NCBI GenBank assembly: GCA_003116995.1
Contig: BDSL01000011.1
Location: 1,302,001-1,366,000 of the forward strand
Length of the DNA stretch: 64,000 bases
Direction: 5' to 3'
Source: Yamagishiella unicocca
Lineage: Eukaryota; Chlorophyta; Chlorophyceae; Chlamydomonadales; Volvocaceae
Shown: positions 1 through 10,093 of the stretch, one piece after another
Layout of the letters: every line of letters starts with the position of its first letter
How positions within the stretch are numbered: position 1 is the stretch's first letter
Translations under genes and position numbers: made by a program
Notes under the pieces: model-generated
The model's input: the letters and a program-made list of their open reading frames with translations, nothing else
What the model was told of the DNA's origin: nothing
Database searches by the model: none

Positions 1-740
1 GCGGTGGCGTCCGGCCGGGTGAGCCTCAGCCCGGACCGCCGCCGTACGAGCCGTACGACGGCTGGTCAGGGGGACGTTTTGCCCAGGATGCCCGGTATGA
101 GGGCTACGATGCGGAGCGGCCAGGTGGTCGTGGGGGTGGTGGAGCAGCGAGCAGCTCGGGGCGGGGCCAGCCGCCACCGCCTGGGGCCGCCTTCATTCCG
201 TCGGACATTGTCCTGCTGTCTGGGCGCGACGCCGTAAGTTGCGGCCGGCGGGGACGTGGGCCGGGCGGGGCGGGCCAGGGGTCGCAGGCATGCGGGTCGT
301 CGTGTGAAGCGGTTAGCGCTGCGTGGCTTTTGGCCTCCGGGCTCTGCGCTCCCTTTCGTTTATCCCCACATGACCAACTGTGCCCGCACCAGTCCATCCA
401 GCGCCCTGAACCCTGCCCGCCTGTTCCCTCCTCCCGCAGTCCGCCGTGCTGCCCCTCGCGCCCACTTCGGGCCAGGTGGACTTCTTCCAGCCAAAGAGCC
501 TGCAAGAGTGAGTACCGCTGCCGCCACCACCGCAGCAGCAATCCCCCAGCCGCAATGGGTCCTCCTGCACAATCAGCCTTTCGCCCCGCTGCCTCCCGGC
601 GTTGGCATGTAGTCTTCATCGCGCATTTGCGCCGCACACGGCGGGGAATCTACCAGACTGACCTGCTGCGCGTAGAGTATCCCAGCACCCTCCCTTCCCG
701 CCTTCTCCCATGCGCCTTACTAAGCCCTGCCGGCGCTACA
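1..740 (+). pseudogene. 3'-truncated duplicate of exon 1 end to intron 2 of the 10094-13677 gene
   Basis: This stretch is a near-identical copy of 11076-11851. It holds the end of an exon (to 233, donor GTAAGT at 234), a short intron, exon 440-507 (acceptor CCCGCAG, donor GTGAGT at 508) and the start of the next intron. Similarity stops at about 740, just before the next exon of the full gene, and nothing like that exon follows. A few small differences exist, for example one Gly-rich triplet block shortened at the left edge and a Trp-Ser where the full gene has Trp-Ala. The reading frame and splice sites are intact, so the copy is either a recent duplication fragment or the tail of a paralogue that begins left of the window. 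Confidence 0.8.
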
Positions 741-1984
741 TCCACGCTCTCCACAGACAACAGCAGCGCAACAACGGGGGGAGGGGGGACAGTTGCTTTC
801 CGCTGCTTCAACAGCAGCGGGGGGTAGGAGCCGGCCTCAATTGCGTTTTCCCCCACGCACTTTCCGATTCGCAAGATGCTGCTAGTGGATGAGAATGTGT
901 GCGGCAGTGCTGAATTGTCTGGCACATGGCGCAGGCCGCACAGGAAGTGTGCAAGGCCGTTGTCGGGCCCGACTCCACTCACGTGCCGTCGCCGGACATT
1001 GCGCAGGAGTGGTAAATGGGTTCTGTGATTGATCAGCGCCGCCAAACTGCGTTGGGGTGTGGGGCGCGCCACGCATGTGTCTGGCACATGGCGCGGGCAT
1101 GGCATGTTGGCTGGTTGGTCTATTTCACTCTTTTCGCGAAATATGATAGGGAAGGTCCTGCTGGTTGCGTTGGTGTGGGTGGCAGGGCGCGAATAGGCGT
1201 ATTACAAAACCGCTATTTCGAAGGGTGAAGCCGGGCCCTGGGCGGGCGGGGGGGCCGCGGGCCCTGGAGGGGGGTATTCTGTAATATCCTTAATATTTCT
1301 CTAAAAAGATAATATTAGAGAAATAACCGCCCTCACAGACACTACGCAGCATCCTCTACACGTTAGGCGTGCTAGGACTCCAGTCCGCGGTGGCCCGAGG
1401 CCAGGCCGTCGACCATTCTGATTGCATGCCCCCACCCCCCCAAAAAATATGCAGCAATATCAGTCGCTACCTGCTCCATAACCTTCCTTATACCACATTA
1501 AGGGCGCCGCAGCGGTCGTAGTTGCGCAGAAGTTGTAAAGGCGCGCGTTGTTTGCCGATCGAGCAGCGCAGACCCACTGTCCCCCCCTGCGGACTAAGCG
1601 CACAACAAAGGTCGCACGCAGAGAGCCTACACAGCGCCAACGACCCGGAGAGCCTACACTGTGCCCGAGGGCCTGGATGCCGCATGCTGAGCTGCCCCTC
1701 CCCCCACCCCCCCCCCTCGTCTGGAGCGTCTGGAATTGAAGCGCACACAATACCGGTATGCGCGAGCACCAGCAGCAAATGAGTGCGGGTATTATAATGG
1801 CAACTGTTGAGACAATTCCTTTGAACGTGAAGGATGCATGTGAAGGCGATGCGCGGATCTAGGCTGTTAGGCCAAAACTTTGGGCCCGGAGCGGCCCCCA
1901 TGTATAGTGCCCATGAGAGTTGACTGCCAGGCTCTGCAACCTCTGCTTTCTCTATCCCTTTCCACTTTACTAGTTACATAAAAA
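741..1984. other. Gene-free stretch with a short hairpin
   Basis: No convincing coding exon is visible on either strand. The only structure is a small perfect inverted repeat with 11 bp arms at 1294-1304 and 1315-1325 around a 10 bp AT-rich loop, and two short direct repeats of a GGCACATGGCGC motif near 918 and 1083. Confidence 0.5.
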
Positions 1985-2782
1985 ATGCTGCACAGCCGTG
2001 CGTCGCCGTTGAACCGCGCTATCGCTTCCACTCGCCGCATCAGCGTGCTTGGCTACAAGGACCGGTGCCGAGCGCGCATAACTGTGTGCTTCATAGACAG
2101 TGCGGATACGGTAGCTGCGACGGCAGCGGCCCAGGAGTTGCTGGAGCGGGAAGCCAAACTGCATCCTAGAGTTGCTGCCGCCCTGGTCAGAACGTTCCCA
2201 ATTTGGTCCAGCTTAAGCAAAGAGCTGGGCAAAGTGGCTACCAAGGAGCAGGTCTCGCTCCTGGCCACAAAGGACGAGCTGCTGGCGACGAAGCAGGAGC
2301 TCCTTGCCGCCAACCTGGCCACAAAGGACGAGCTGCTGGCGACGAAGCAGGAGCTCCTTGCCGCCAACCTGGCGACGAAGCAGGAGTTCCTTGCCGCCAA
2401 CCTGGCGACGAAGCAGGAGCTGAAGGAGGAGGTGAACGCGCTCAAGGAGGAGGTCAGCAAGCTGGTCGGTAAGCTGGCCACCAAGGACGCGGCGGAGGAG
2501 ATGACCGCGGCCGCGGGCGGCGCCCGCAAGCTGCTCGAGGCGAAGGAGGGAAAGATGATGAACATTTTGTAAGTTGGCAAGCACCCTGGATGCAAACGGG
2601 ACGCAATCAACAGAGGATGCAAACGCACCGAAGGGTTGCGCCAGAACAGTTCGCTGGTCGCCCCCAGAGCACGTCATATTGAATGTACACCAACCCTTGT
2701 CTGCCGCAGGTCCATGGCTGCCAGCGGCGTCATCGGCATGGTCGTCATGGCGGTCATCAGCGCGCTGCAGAAGGCCAAGTAA
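1985..2782 (+). CDS. Small coiled-coil protein with C-terminal membrane anchor, two exons
   Basis: Exon 1 is 1985-2568 and exon 2 is 2710-2782 (donor GTAAGT, acceptor CTGCCGCAG), giving about 218 aa. The first 50 residues are Arg/Ser/Ala-rich and could be an organelle presequence. Residues from about 80 to 165 form a heptad-like coiled coil made of near-perfect repeats of LATKDELLATKQELLAAN (two 54 bp DNA units, then shorter units). Exon 2 encodes a Val/Ile/Met/Ala-rich helix ending in QKAK, typical of a single membrane anchor. Coiled coil plus C-terminal anchor is the plan of the DUF1640/CCDC90 (MCUR1-like) mitochondrial proteins, but I cannot confirm homology because the repeats dominate. 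The start is the first ATG of the open frame. Confidence 0.6.
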
Positions 2783-2930
2783 AGGTGGGCACCGTCGGTG
2801 GCTGCATATGCTTACTTAGCTACCATGCACAACGCAGCCTTCGCTCAATGGCCGGAGCCCGTCGCCTGCGCGAACCCTCAGCGCGGAGGGTGGGAAATTA
2901 GGAACGGGGGGGGGAGGGGGGCCGGACGCC

Positions 2931-3208
2931 GGATTGGGCGCGCGAGCTATCTGGATTGGACTCGAGGGGGCTGCCGGTCAATTTAGATTGCGCTTGTGAG
3001 GGCTGCCCGCTAATCTAGATTGACTTTGCGGGGTCTGCCCGCCGCCAAGTTTAGATTGGACTTGCGGGGTCAGCCCACCAAGCTGAGATTGGGGACGAGG
3101 GGTCTGCCCGCCAAGCTGGATTGGGGGCTGCCCCCCAATCTGAGATTGGGGGCGAGGGGTCTGCCCGCCAAGCTGGATTGGGGACGAGGGGTCTGCCCGC
3201 CAAGCAGA
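2931..3208. repeat. 32-36 bp tandem repeat, cluster 1 (GATTGG family)
   Basis: About eight imperfect units, each starting with (G)ATTGG and most ending in a (C)AAGCTG or TCTAG-like block; the core GGGGTCTGCCCGCCAAG recurs several times. The unit length is mostly 32-33 bp. A related cluster lies at 3940-4142. Confidence 0.8.
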
Positions 3209-3939
3209 AACGGCAACAAGGAGGCTGTGGGGACATGCCGAGATCGAAATGGGATTGCCGGGCTCCTATGCGTTTGATGGGGGCTTCTCGGCTGTCGGCG
3301 ATGGTTCGTGCCTGGTAGCACAAATCGCCTTGCACACAGGACGCGAGCCTTTCTTGCGGTACCCAGTAACTACGAGAACTTCTTCAAAAGAGATACTCTG
3401 TGTGCGCGCGAGCCAGCGCCGAAGTGGATACATGAAGCCGCACAAAGTGAGGCTAAACGAACGCGGCATCCACCATAAAGGAAGCTAACGCCTACCGAGC
3501 AAAGTCCGGCTCTGCTTGAGCCCGAACGCGCGCACACGCGACTTCCATGCCGTCGTCACACTCCCGCTCTGGCCTGATACTGGCTGCAGCCGCATCCAGA
3601 TGCTACAGTATCCACCAAAGGCACCTTTTCGGGCGCCCTCGCCGCGTGTTGGTGCAGACACCCGCAGCTGAGTGCACCAATGGTGCACTCGCTCGTCCAA
3701 CTTGCCTTCGCCTGAACTTGGTCAAGCTGGCAACCGGCTACCGCATTTACATCGAGTCTGTAAAGTAGTGTACAGTCTTTGCGTCTGCGATAGTATGACA
3801 CCAGATACCCCGGACCGCCACACACAGAGCCAAGCGCCGTACGAGAAGTACGCCCAAAGCCAAAGTGCGTGCATGTCCAAAGCGATAGAGGAAAGCTTGT
3901 GGCGGGGGTGGGTGTGGCAGGGGCGGTGAGAACTATCTT
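3209..3939. other. Gene-free spacer between two related satellite clusters
   Basis: Only short open frames without domain character occur here. I see no RNA gene or transposon end. Confidence 0.4.
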
Positions 3940-4142
3940 GGCTTGGGCTCAAGGGGACGGTCGGCCTATCTGGATTGGACTCGCGGGGGCAGGCGCGCTA
4001 ACTGGGATTGGAAACCGGGGGGTGGGCGCGCTAGCTGGATTGGAAACCGGGGGGCGCGCGCGCTATCTGGGATTGGAAAGCTGGGGGCGGTCGGGCAATT
4101 TGGATTGGGAAGCGGGAGGCATTTCCGCTATTTGAGATTGCA
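3940..4142. repeat. 32-33 bp tandem repeat, cluster 2 (GATTGG family)
   Basis: Five to six units start with GATTGG and share a GGGGG-GCGCGCTA core. Unit length and start match the 2931-3208 cluster, so both are parts of one satellite family separated by about 0.7 kb. Confidence 0.8.
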
Positions 4143-5401
4143 GCGCCGGGAAGATTAGCGTCCGGGGGGCACCCCGTAGATTGGCGAAATCGGCGCGGCT
4201 CCTACCCTCTGCTCAGCGCTGCTGCATGCCATTCACGCCTCCCCGTACCCCTGACCCCCGTACTCCCCGTACCCCTGACCTGGTTGGATTCTGTCGCTGC
4301 CGCCTGCAACAAAAGCAGGTAAAATTACCTGACAGATGCAAATGGATGGCTGTCTATCATCCGACTGCCCCGCACCCCGACTGACTGACTGACGAGCTGC
4401 ACCCTGAAATTCGCTGCATGCAGAAGAAGTGAAAGGGAGCGTGAGTGGAGGGAGCTGTCCCGAGGTGGTTGCAGCAGTCGGCTGCATGTGCACCTAGGTG
4501 GCAAACGTGTTTTTCCGAGTCCTCAATTTTTGGGGTTTGAGGCACCGCAGGGGGTTCTCTCCCATGTCCGGACCCCTTAAATTTCTATGTATCATTTTGA
4601 AGCCAGAGTCGGGGCCATGTTTTTGATTTTGGAGGACCCAGAGGACCCGGACCCTGTGCTTGTGCACCCACTTGTTGCACCTGCCGGTTTGGCCGGGTGC
4701 TCTATCTGCATTCATACGTCATGATGCAGCAAATTGCGCATGTCAATGCAGTGATGCAGGTAGATAATTGCATACGTGACGGAGTGGTGGCTGTAGTGAC
4801 AGGCCCCGCTGTGCTGATGACCGAATGAAAGACTACTGGCTGCCATGACATTATTACAAGTGGGACTTCTGAGGGCTGAATTTGTGTACCATGTGCAATG
4901 TTTAAGATGTCCCTGCGCTAGCAGGCACACGTTTTGGGGGCGGTAATGGCAATCGAGGTTGGGAGCAGTGTCACATCGGTGCACGCTAGTATGGCAGGCA
5001 GGGATATGTACAGAGGCAGGTGGGGGAAGTGGCAGGGTGCATTTCATTTATCTTTGCATGGATGTGCGCGTCTGCACATCCTTGATTGCAACGTGCAGCA
5101 GCACCCCTGACGACATGGCTGGAAGGGTTGTTAGTCGCTGCTGGCAGTGGGGACTCAAAGTTCTGGGGAGCCATTGAGCGCAAGTGCTGGGTGCAGCACT
5201 GCTTGTATGCACATGCGCAGGTGCAATGTGCTGAGCCGCTGGTGAGACTGGCTGTAATGGGCTTGTGCATTCCTGCTGGTTGTGCATTCCTGCTGGCCGT
5301 GCCTTGGATTGCTGGGGAAGGCAGGGACTGTGGACTGGTGACGCCGGGCACAAAAATCTGGTTGCAAAAGGCAGCTGCACGGGTCAGGAGGGACTGTTGC
5401 A
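4143..5401. other. Gene-free stretch downstream of the codanin-like gene
   Basis: There is no supported exon. A CCCCGTACCCCTGAC motif is repeated near 4242-4280, and a TGTGCATTCCTGCTGG motif is tandemly doubled near 5262-5298. If the codanin-like gene continues past 5402, its further exons were not recognisable here. Confidence 0.4.
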
Positions 5402-8400
5402 TCAGCGACCTATGGCTTTACAGTTGATGCGCACCTCGCCAAACTGCAGCAGGGAGAGGGGGTGGGGGGTAGAAGACTCCACGTTGGACACTCCCGGACC
5501 CACCCACCCCCCATGCATACCACAGGAGGGGGGGGAGGGGCCGAAGACTCTTCGTTGGAAACTCTCGAACCCACCCACCCCCCAGGGGGTAAGGGGTAGG
5601 CAGGAACACAGTCTGCCGCGTACAGCATGCCGTACCGTCGTACTGCCGTACCTGCTCCTTGGGCTTGCCCTTGAGCGCGCCCATGTCCTCGAAGGCCGCC
5701 CCCAGCGGCACCACCAGCTCCATGGCCTCGGGGTCGGCCTCGCCGCCGTTGAGGCTGCAGCGCAGCGGCTCGCGCCGCTCAAAGCCGCCACCGCCCCGCC
5801 GACGCACCGCACCGTTAGCCGTACAATTTCGTCCAACGGTGTATCGGCGGGGCGCCTCGCCAGGTCGATTAGCGCGCCGGCCAGGTATTTTCCCGCCTCG
5901 GCGGCCACCTCTTCGACACCATGATCCCCCTCTGCTTCCCCCGGATGGGCGCCAGTGTGAGCACCAGCCACGACAGCTGTAGCAGCAGCGCCACCATCGG
6001 CGCCCTGGGTCGCGGTGGTGGTATCGGTCCCAGGCCCCGGGGCACTGCCACCAAGCTCCACCGCTGCGCCGCCTCCGCTCCCCCCAGCTGAGGCCTCGCC
6101 GCTACTCGAGGTCCCTGCTACCGCGCGTCGATTCACGCCCTGCGTAAACGAAAGGTTTTACCCCCATGCCACCTTGGGCGACAAAGAACCAAAATTCCAG
6201 CGGCCAAAGCAACACGCGGATGTTGCAGGCCTCTCGCGACCTTAGACCTAAACAACCAAAAAACGAAAAACAAACGCGTCCATGGACCTGTGGGCCACAT
6301 ACGCCCGCCATACCCCGCAACACTCCCACCTCTGGATTCCCTCACCTGCCGCACGACGGCGAAGAACATATCCCTGCAGCGCTCCCGGTTGCTGACCCGC
6401 CGTTGCTGCTCCTGGCTCCGAGACTTACCTGACGCCATGTCATTCCTGGACTGCAGCATAGGGCCCACCAGCTGCAGCCGCTGGCCTGCGGGCGCCAAGC
6501 GAGTGGGGCGGCGGGCGACATCCCCCGCAGGTAGGGCCAGGAGGCGGGTGAGGTTTGAGGCGCTGAGGAAGGGGTCGGGAGACGTGGGACGGGCACTTTG
6601 GGTCTCTCCCTCCCTCTCCCTCCCTCTCCTTCCCGCTCCCTACCCTCTCCCTCCCTCCCTCTTCCTCTCCCTACCCTTCCTCGAACCCTTCCTCTTCCTC
6701 TCCCTACCCTTCCTCTTCCTCTCCCTACCCTCTCCGTCCATCCCTCTGGGTAGGTGTACACGTAAGTTGCGTGTGCCCAGCCCAGCCCAGCCACCGCGCT
6801 GGCTGGCTACCTAGCTGCCTTCCACAAGGCCTGCTTCAACCCTCTCCCGTACGCGCCACCAGACCCACCAAACCCTATCCGGCCCTCTCACACGCACCCC
6901 CCAGCGCGTCAACAGCCCGGCTCCGCGCGAGACTGCGCTCCCGCCGCTGAGCCGCCGCGTCGGCGGCCGCCGCCAGCGCCGGCGCCGCCAGCCTGGCGGC
7001 GGCGCATGCAGCCACCGCCGCCAGGAGGCGGTGCCCCAGCCCCGACAGTAACCCTCCGCAGCGCGATAGTACGGCGCAGCCGTACTGTACGGCGACGTGC
7101 AGGGGCCATTCGGAGCGGCCTCTTGCCGTTAAGGTCGTGGCGGTGCCTGCCGCCGTGGCCGTCACGGATGCGGGGACAGAGGACGCGGCGGGGTTCGGCG
7201 CCGCGCTGCTATCGGCCTCAGCGGCTATTAACACCTCGGGCGGACACGCCAGCAAGTACAGCAGCTCCGAGACCTCGTCCTGTGAAACGCAGCAGCGGTT
7301 TCGTCAGTGGGTTCTGCTTCCCGGGATAATACCAAAGCCACGACGTTGGATAGGGAGTACACAAATGCGTGGGCCCAGCACAACCTTGCCGCTGGTGGCG
7401 CTTGGCAAAGTAATTTCCTTCCATCCGACAGAGCATCCACACCCACCACGCGGCGTCGGATGCAGCACGCAGCGCCCACCACGAGGCGCTGATGCTCTTC
7501 CTTCCATCCGTCAAGCCAGCATGCTGCACCCAGCACCCGAACGCAAAGCTGCTCACCTGCAGGCAGACCACGTGGCCCGCGCACAGCACCCACGCGTGCA
7601 GTCGAGCGAGACGGTCATGGGCCGGCCCCCACACACGCCCCAAGTCTGTGGACGCTGAGGCGGCAGCCGCCGCCGGTGCGGCGCTAGGGCCGACCCACGG
7701 GTCGGCGCCGCGTTTGACCTCAGCCCGTGACACGCCTGCATGCCCCCCAGTGGCGGAGGTCACTGCCGAGCACCCCGCGGGGCTCTCCTCCACGTCCGGC
7801 AGGCGCCCGACGCCGACGCCACCCACCGGCGGTAGCCGCGGCGGCAGAGGCAGGCGACCGGCGGCGTAGGACGTGACCGACGGCGGGCTGCCGCCTCGGG
7901 GCCCGAAGGGCCCCGAGGTGGCGCTGCCGTGGATGCTCTGCGCAGCGGCGCTCACCGCCGGCACGATCTGCCCGGCCGGGGTGATGGGTTCGTTGGGGTT
8001 GGTGCCCCCAGGTAGCAAGGAGGAGCAGGGCGTGACGGCATCCACCTCGCCAAGAGCCAACGAGCCAGCGTTGCAGGGCGTGGAGGGGTCGGCGCCGTCG
8101 GTGGCATCGTCCGCGGGCGCCCAGGCCGCGCCCGAATTCGGTTTGGCACCAGCGGCAGGACCACTGCCGGCAGCAGGAGCCCCTTGGTGCTGTGGCTGCT
8201 GTTGGCGTTGCCTGGAGGTAAGCACCGCCGGCACGCCCCAGACGTTCTGGGCACTGCCGCTGACAGCGGGGCTGCTGCCAGTGACGGCCGGCGCCAGGCC
8301 CGCGCTGGCAGGGGAAGGCCAGGCGACCGGCCCTGCAGCCGTGATGTGGGGCTGCTGCTGCTGTTGTTGCTCCTGCTGCACTGGCTTGGGCATGATCCGC

Positions 8401-9708
8401 TTCACACCACCCTGCGCCTGCAGCTGGCCCTGACCTTGCGCCTGGCTCTGGTTCTGAACTTGTTGCTGCAGCTGTCCTGACTTGGCCGGCTGCGCGTGTC
8501 CGCTTGCGGTGCTGGGTGAAGCGCCGGAGGCGCCACCCCAGGCGCCCCCGCCGCCTCCTCTACCATTTGCCTGAACTCCGTTTCCCAAGCCGCCCCCACC
8601 ACCACCGGGACCTCCGTTGGCGGCGGCTCCATCGGAGTGCGGGGCCTGGGCTGCAGCCGGCGGAGTCTGGTGCTGCCTCCCCCCGCCGTTGCGCCCCCCT
8701 CTCCCACCTCCCGTATGCGCGCTGCCTGTGCTGCCCACAGAGGCTGCCGGACTACCGGCTGCCCATGCGCCCCCGGCAGGCGTGGGCACGGGTGGGGTCC
8801 TCCCGCGCATCCGCTCGTCTAGCGCGACTTGCTTCTTTTGGCTCATTCCGCCCAACGGGCCTTGCGCCCAGGCTCCCTGGAGCTTGCCACCGCCACCGCC
8901 TCCAGCGCCGCCACCGCCGCCGTTGGGCGTGGGCGCAGCGCTCGGAGGGCCGGATGCTGAGGCCGGCGATGGTCCAACGGCGGGCGTCGGCGTGGGGCCG
9001 GCTGTAGCGGTGGCCCATGAGGATGTTGGCGTGGCGACGGTTGGCGTGGATGGAGGCGGGCGTGTGGAGCTAGGGAGAGCAGGGAAGGCTGAGGGGCTTG
9101 GGGGCGCGGCGCTAATGGACCTGCGAGATGGCTGCGGTTGTGGAGAGTGGGCAGCCGGGGAGACAGTGTTGATTGTGGGGGACGGGGGGGGGGTAACTCG
9201 TCGCTGGGTTCGGGCAATTGGGTCGTGCAGGTGCAGTATTTAAGCAAGTCCCCGGGAGAGGTGTGAGAGAGGCATGCGTCGAGCGTGGGGGCGCTAGGTC
9301 TGAGCATAAGCAGCTCTCCCTCCCGTGATGTCCGGTGAAGAGCCGCCGCGCGCGCGGGCTGCTGGTGGAATCGATATCAAAGTGGTTGGAAGCAGGTTTC
9401 ACCCCGAATGACCGCCACCCTACCTGCTTGGCGCCCTGCAGGTGGGACCTAGTCCCGCTGCCAGGCCTGCTGTGCCGAATACCTCGGCTGTGATCCAGGT
9501 AACCGTGCTTGGCTAGCTGTAGAGCTGCGGCACGTAGCTCCGCAACCGATGGAGCCAACGATGGCGCCAATCGGTTACCGTCCGTCGCGACGCCCAGCAG
9601 GTAGCTTGCAAGCCGAACACCTGAGTCATCTGCGATTAATTCTTGCAGGTCGTCGCTGCCAAGCTGCTCATCAAACAATAGCGCGAGCAAGGCTTCTGTT
9701 GCCGCCAT
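5402..9708 (-). CDS. Codanin-1-like protein, six exons, possible frameshift in exon 5
   Basis: Exons on the minus strand are 9708-9424, 9131-7557, 7279-6898, 6485-6346, 6139-5652 and 5443-5402, for about 970 codons. All junction phases agree except inside exon 5. Seen: an N-terminal helical region, a long Gly/Pro/Gln-rich segment with an FPALPS motif near its start, then RLARLHAWVL, DEVSELLYLLACPPEV, HVAVQYGCAVLSRC and RCRDMFFAVVRQ blocks. These follow the order and spacing of conserved codanin-1 segments (RLELVALVYS, LFLELFFVFQLL, FAVQVLECQFQVLSR, QRDVFYEVLREW). Animal codanin-1 binds the histone chaperone ASF1. Oddities: exon 5 begins in one frame and ends in another (488 nt, needing a 2 nt loss or 1 nt gain near 5800-5830), and the protein is shorter than the 1,227 aa human protein. 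The last exon also contains possible donors, so the gene may extend further. Confidence 0.5.
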
Positions 9709-10093
9709 TTTTGAAGTGGCCACCGCTTTAAACGTGCGGTGGCAACAATCACCTGTCTTTCTGAGGCATAGTGCTCTGTTTGTATTCTTAAATGCTTTCA
9801 AGGGACCTTTGAATACTGTTGCCCCGGACGTTTGCTAAGTTTGTAGCGATTATGATGGCGAGAACCCTCTTATTATTGTACCGAAACTGAAGTACCTCAG
9901 TTATATAAAGTAAAGAAACTTACAATACAAGAACAAGGCAGTGCTGATCTTTGGGCCGCCTTGTGTTTGCTCTTCCAACCTCAGTCAGCAATTTTGTGAA
10001 CGTCATGCCTGTCCCTGAAACCAAAGCATACATAAATAACCAGCGGCTTGGTGTTTAATAAGCTGCTGGTACCTGTGGTGGGGCCCAGCAGCC
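9709..10093. promoter_or_regulatory. Shared upstream region of two divergent genes
   Basis: The 385 bp between the divergent start codons at 9708 (minus) and 10094 (plus) are AT-rich compared with both genes and contain a TTATATAAAG box at 9901. Its use as a TATA element is a guess, because the transcription starts are unknown. Confidence 0.4.
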
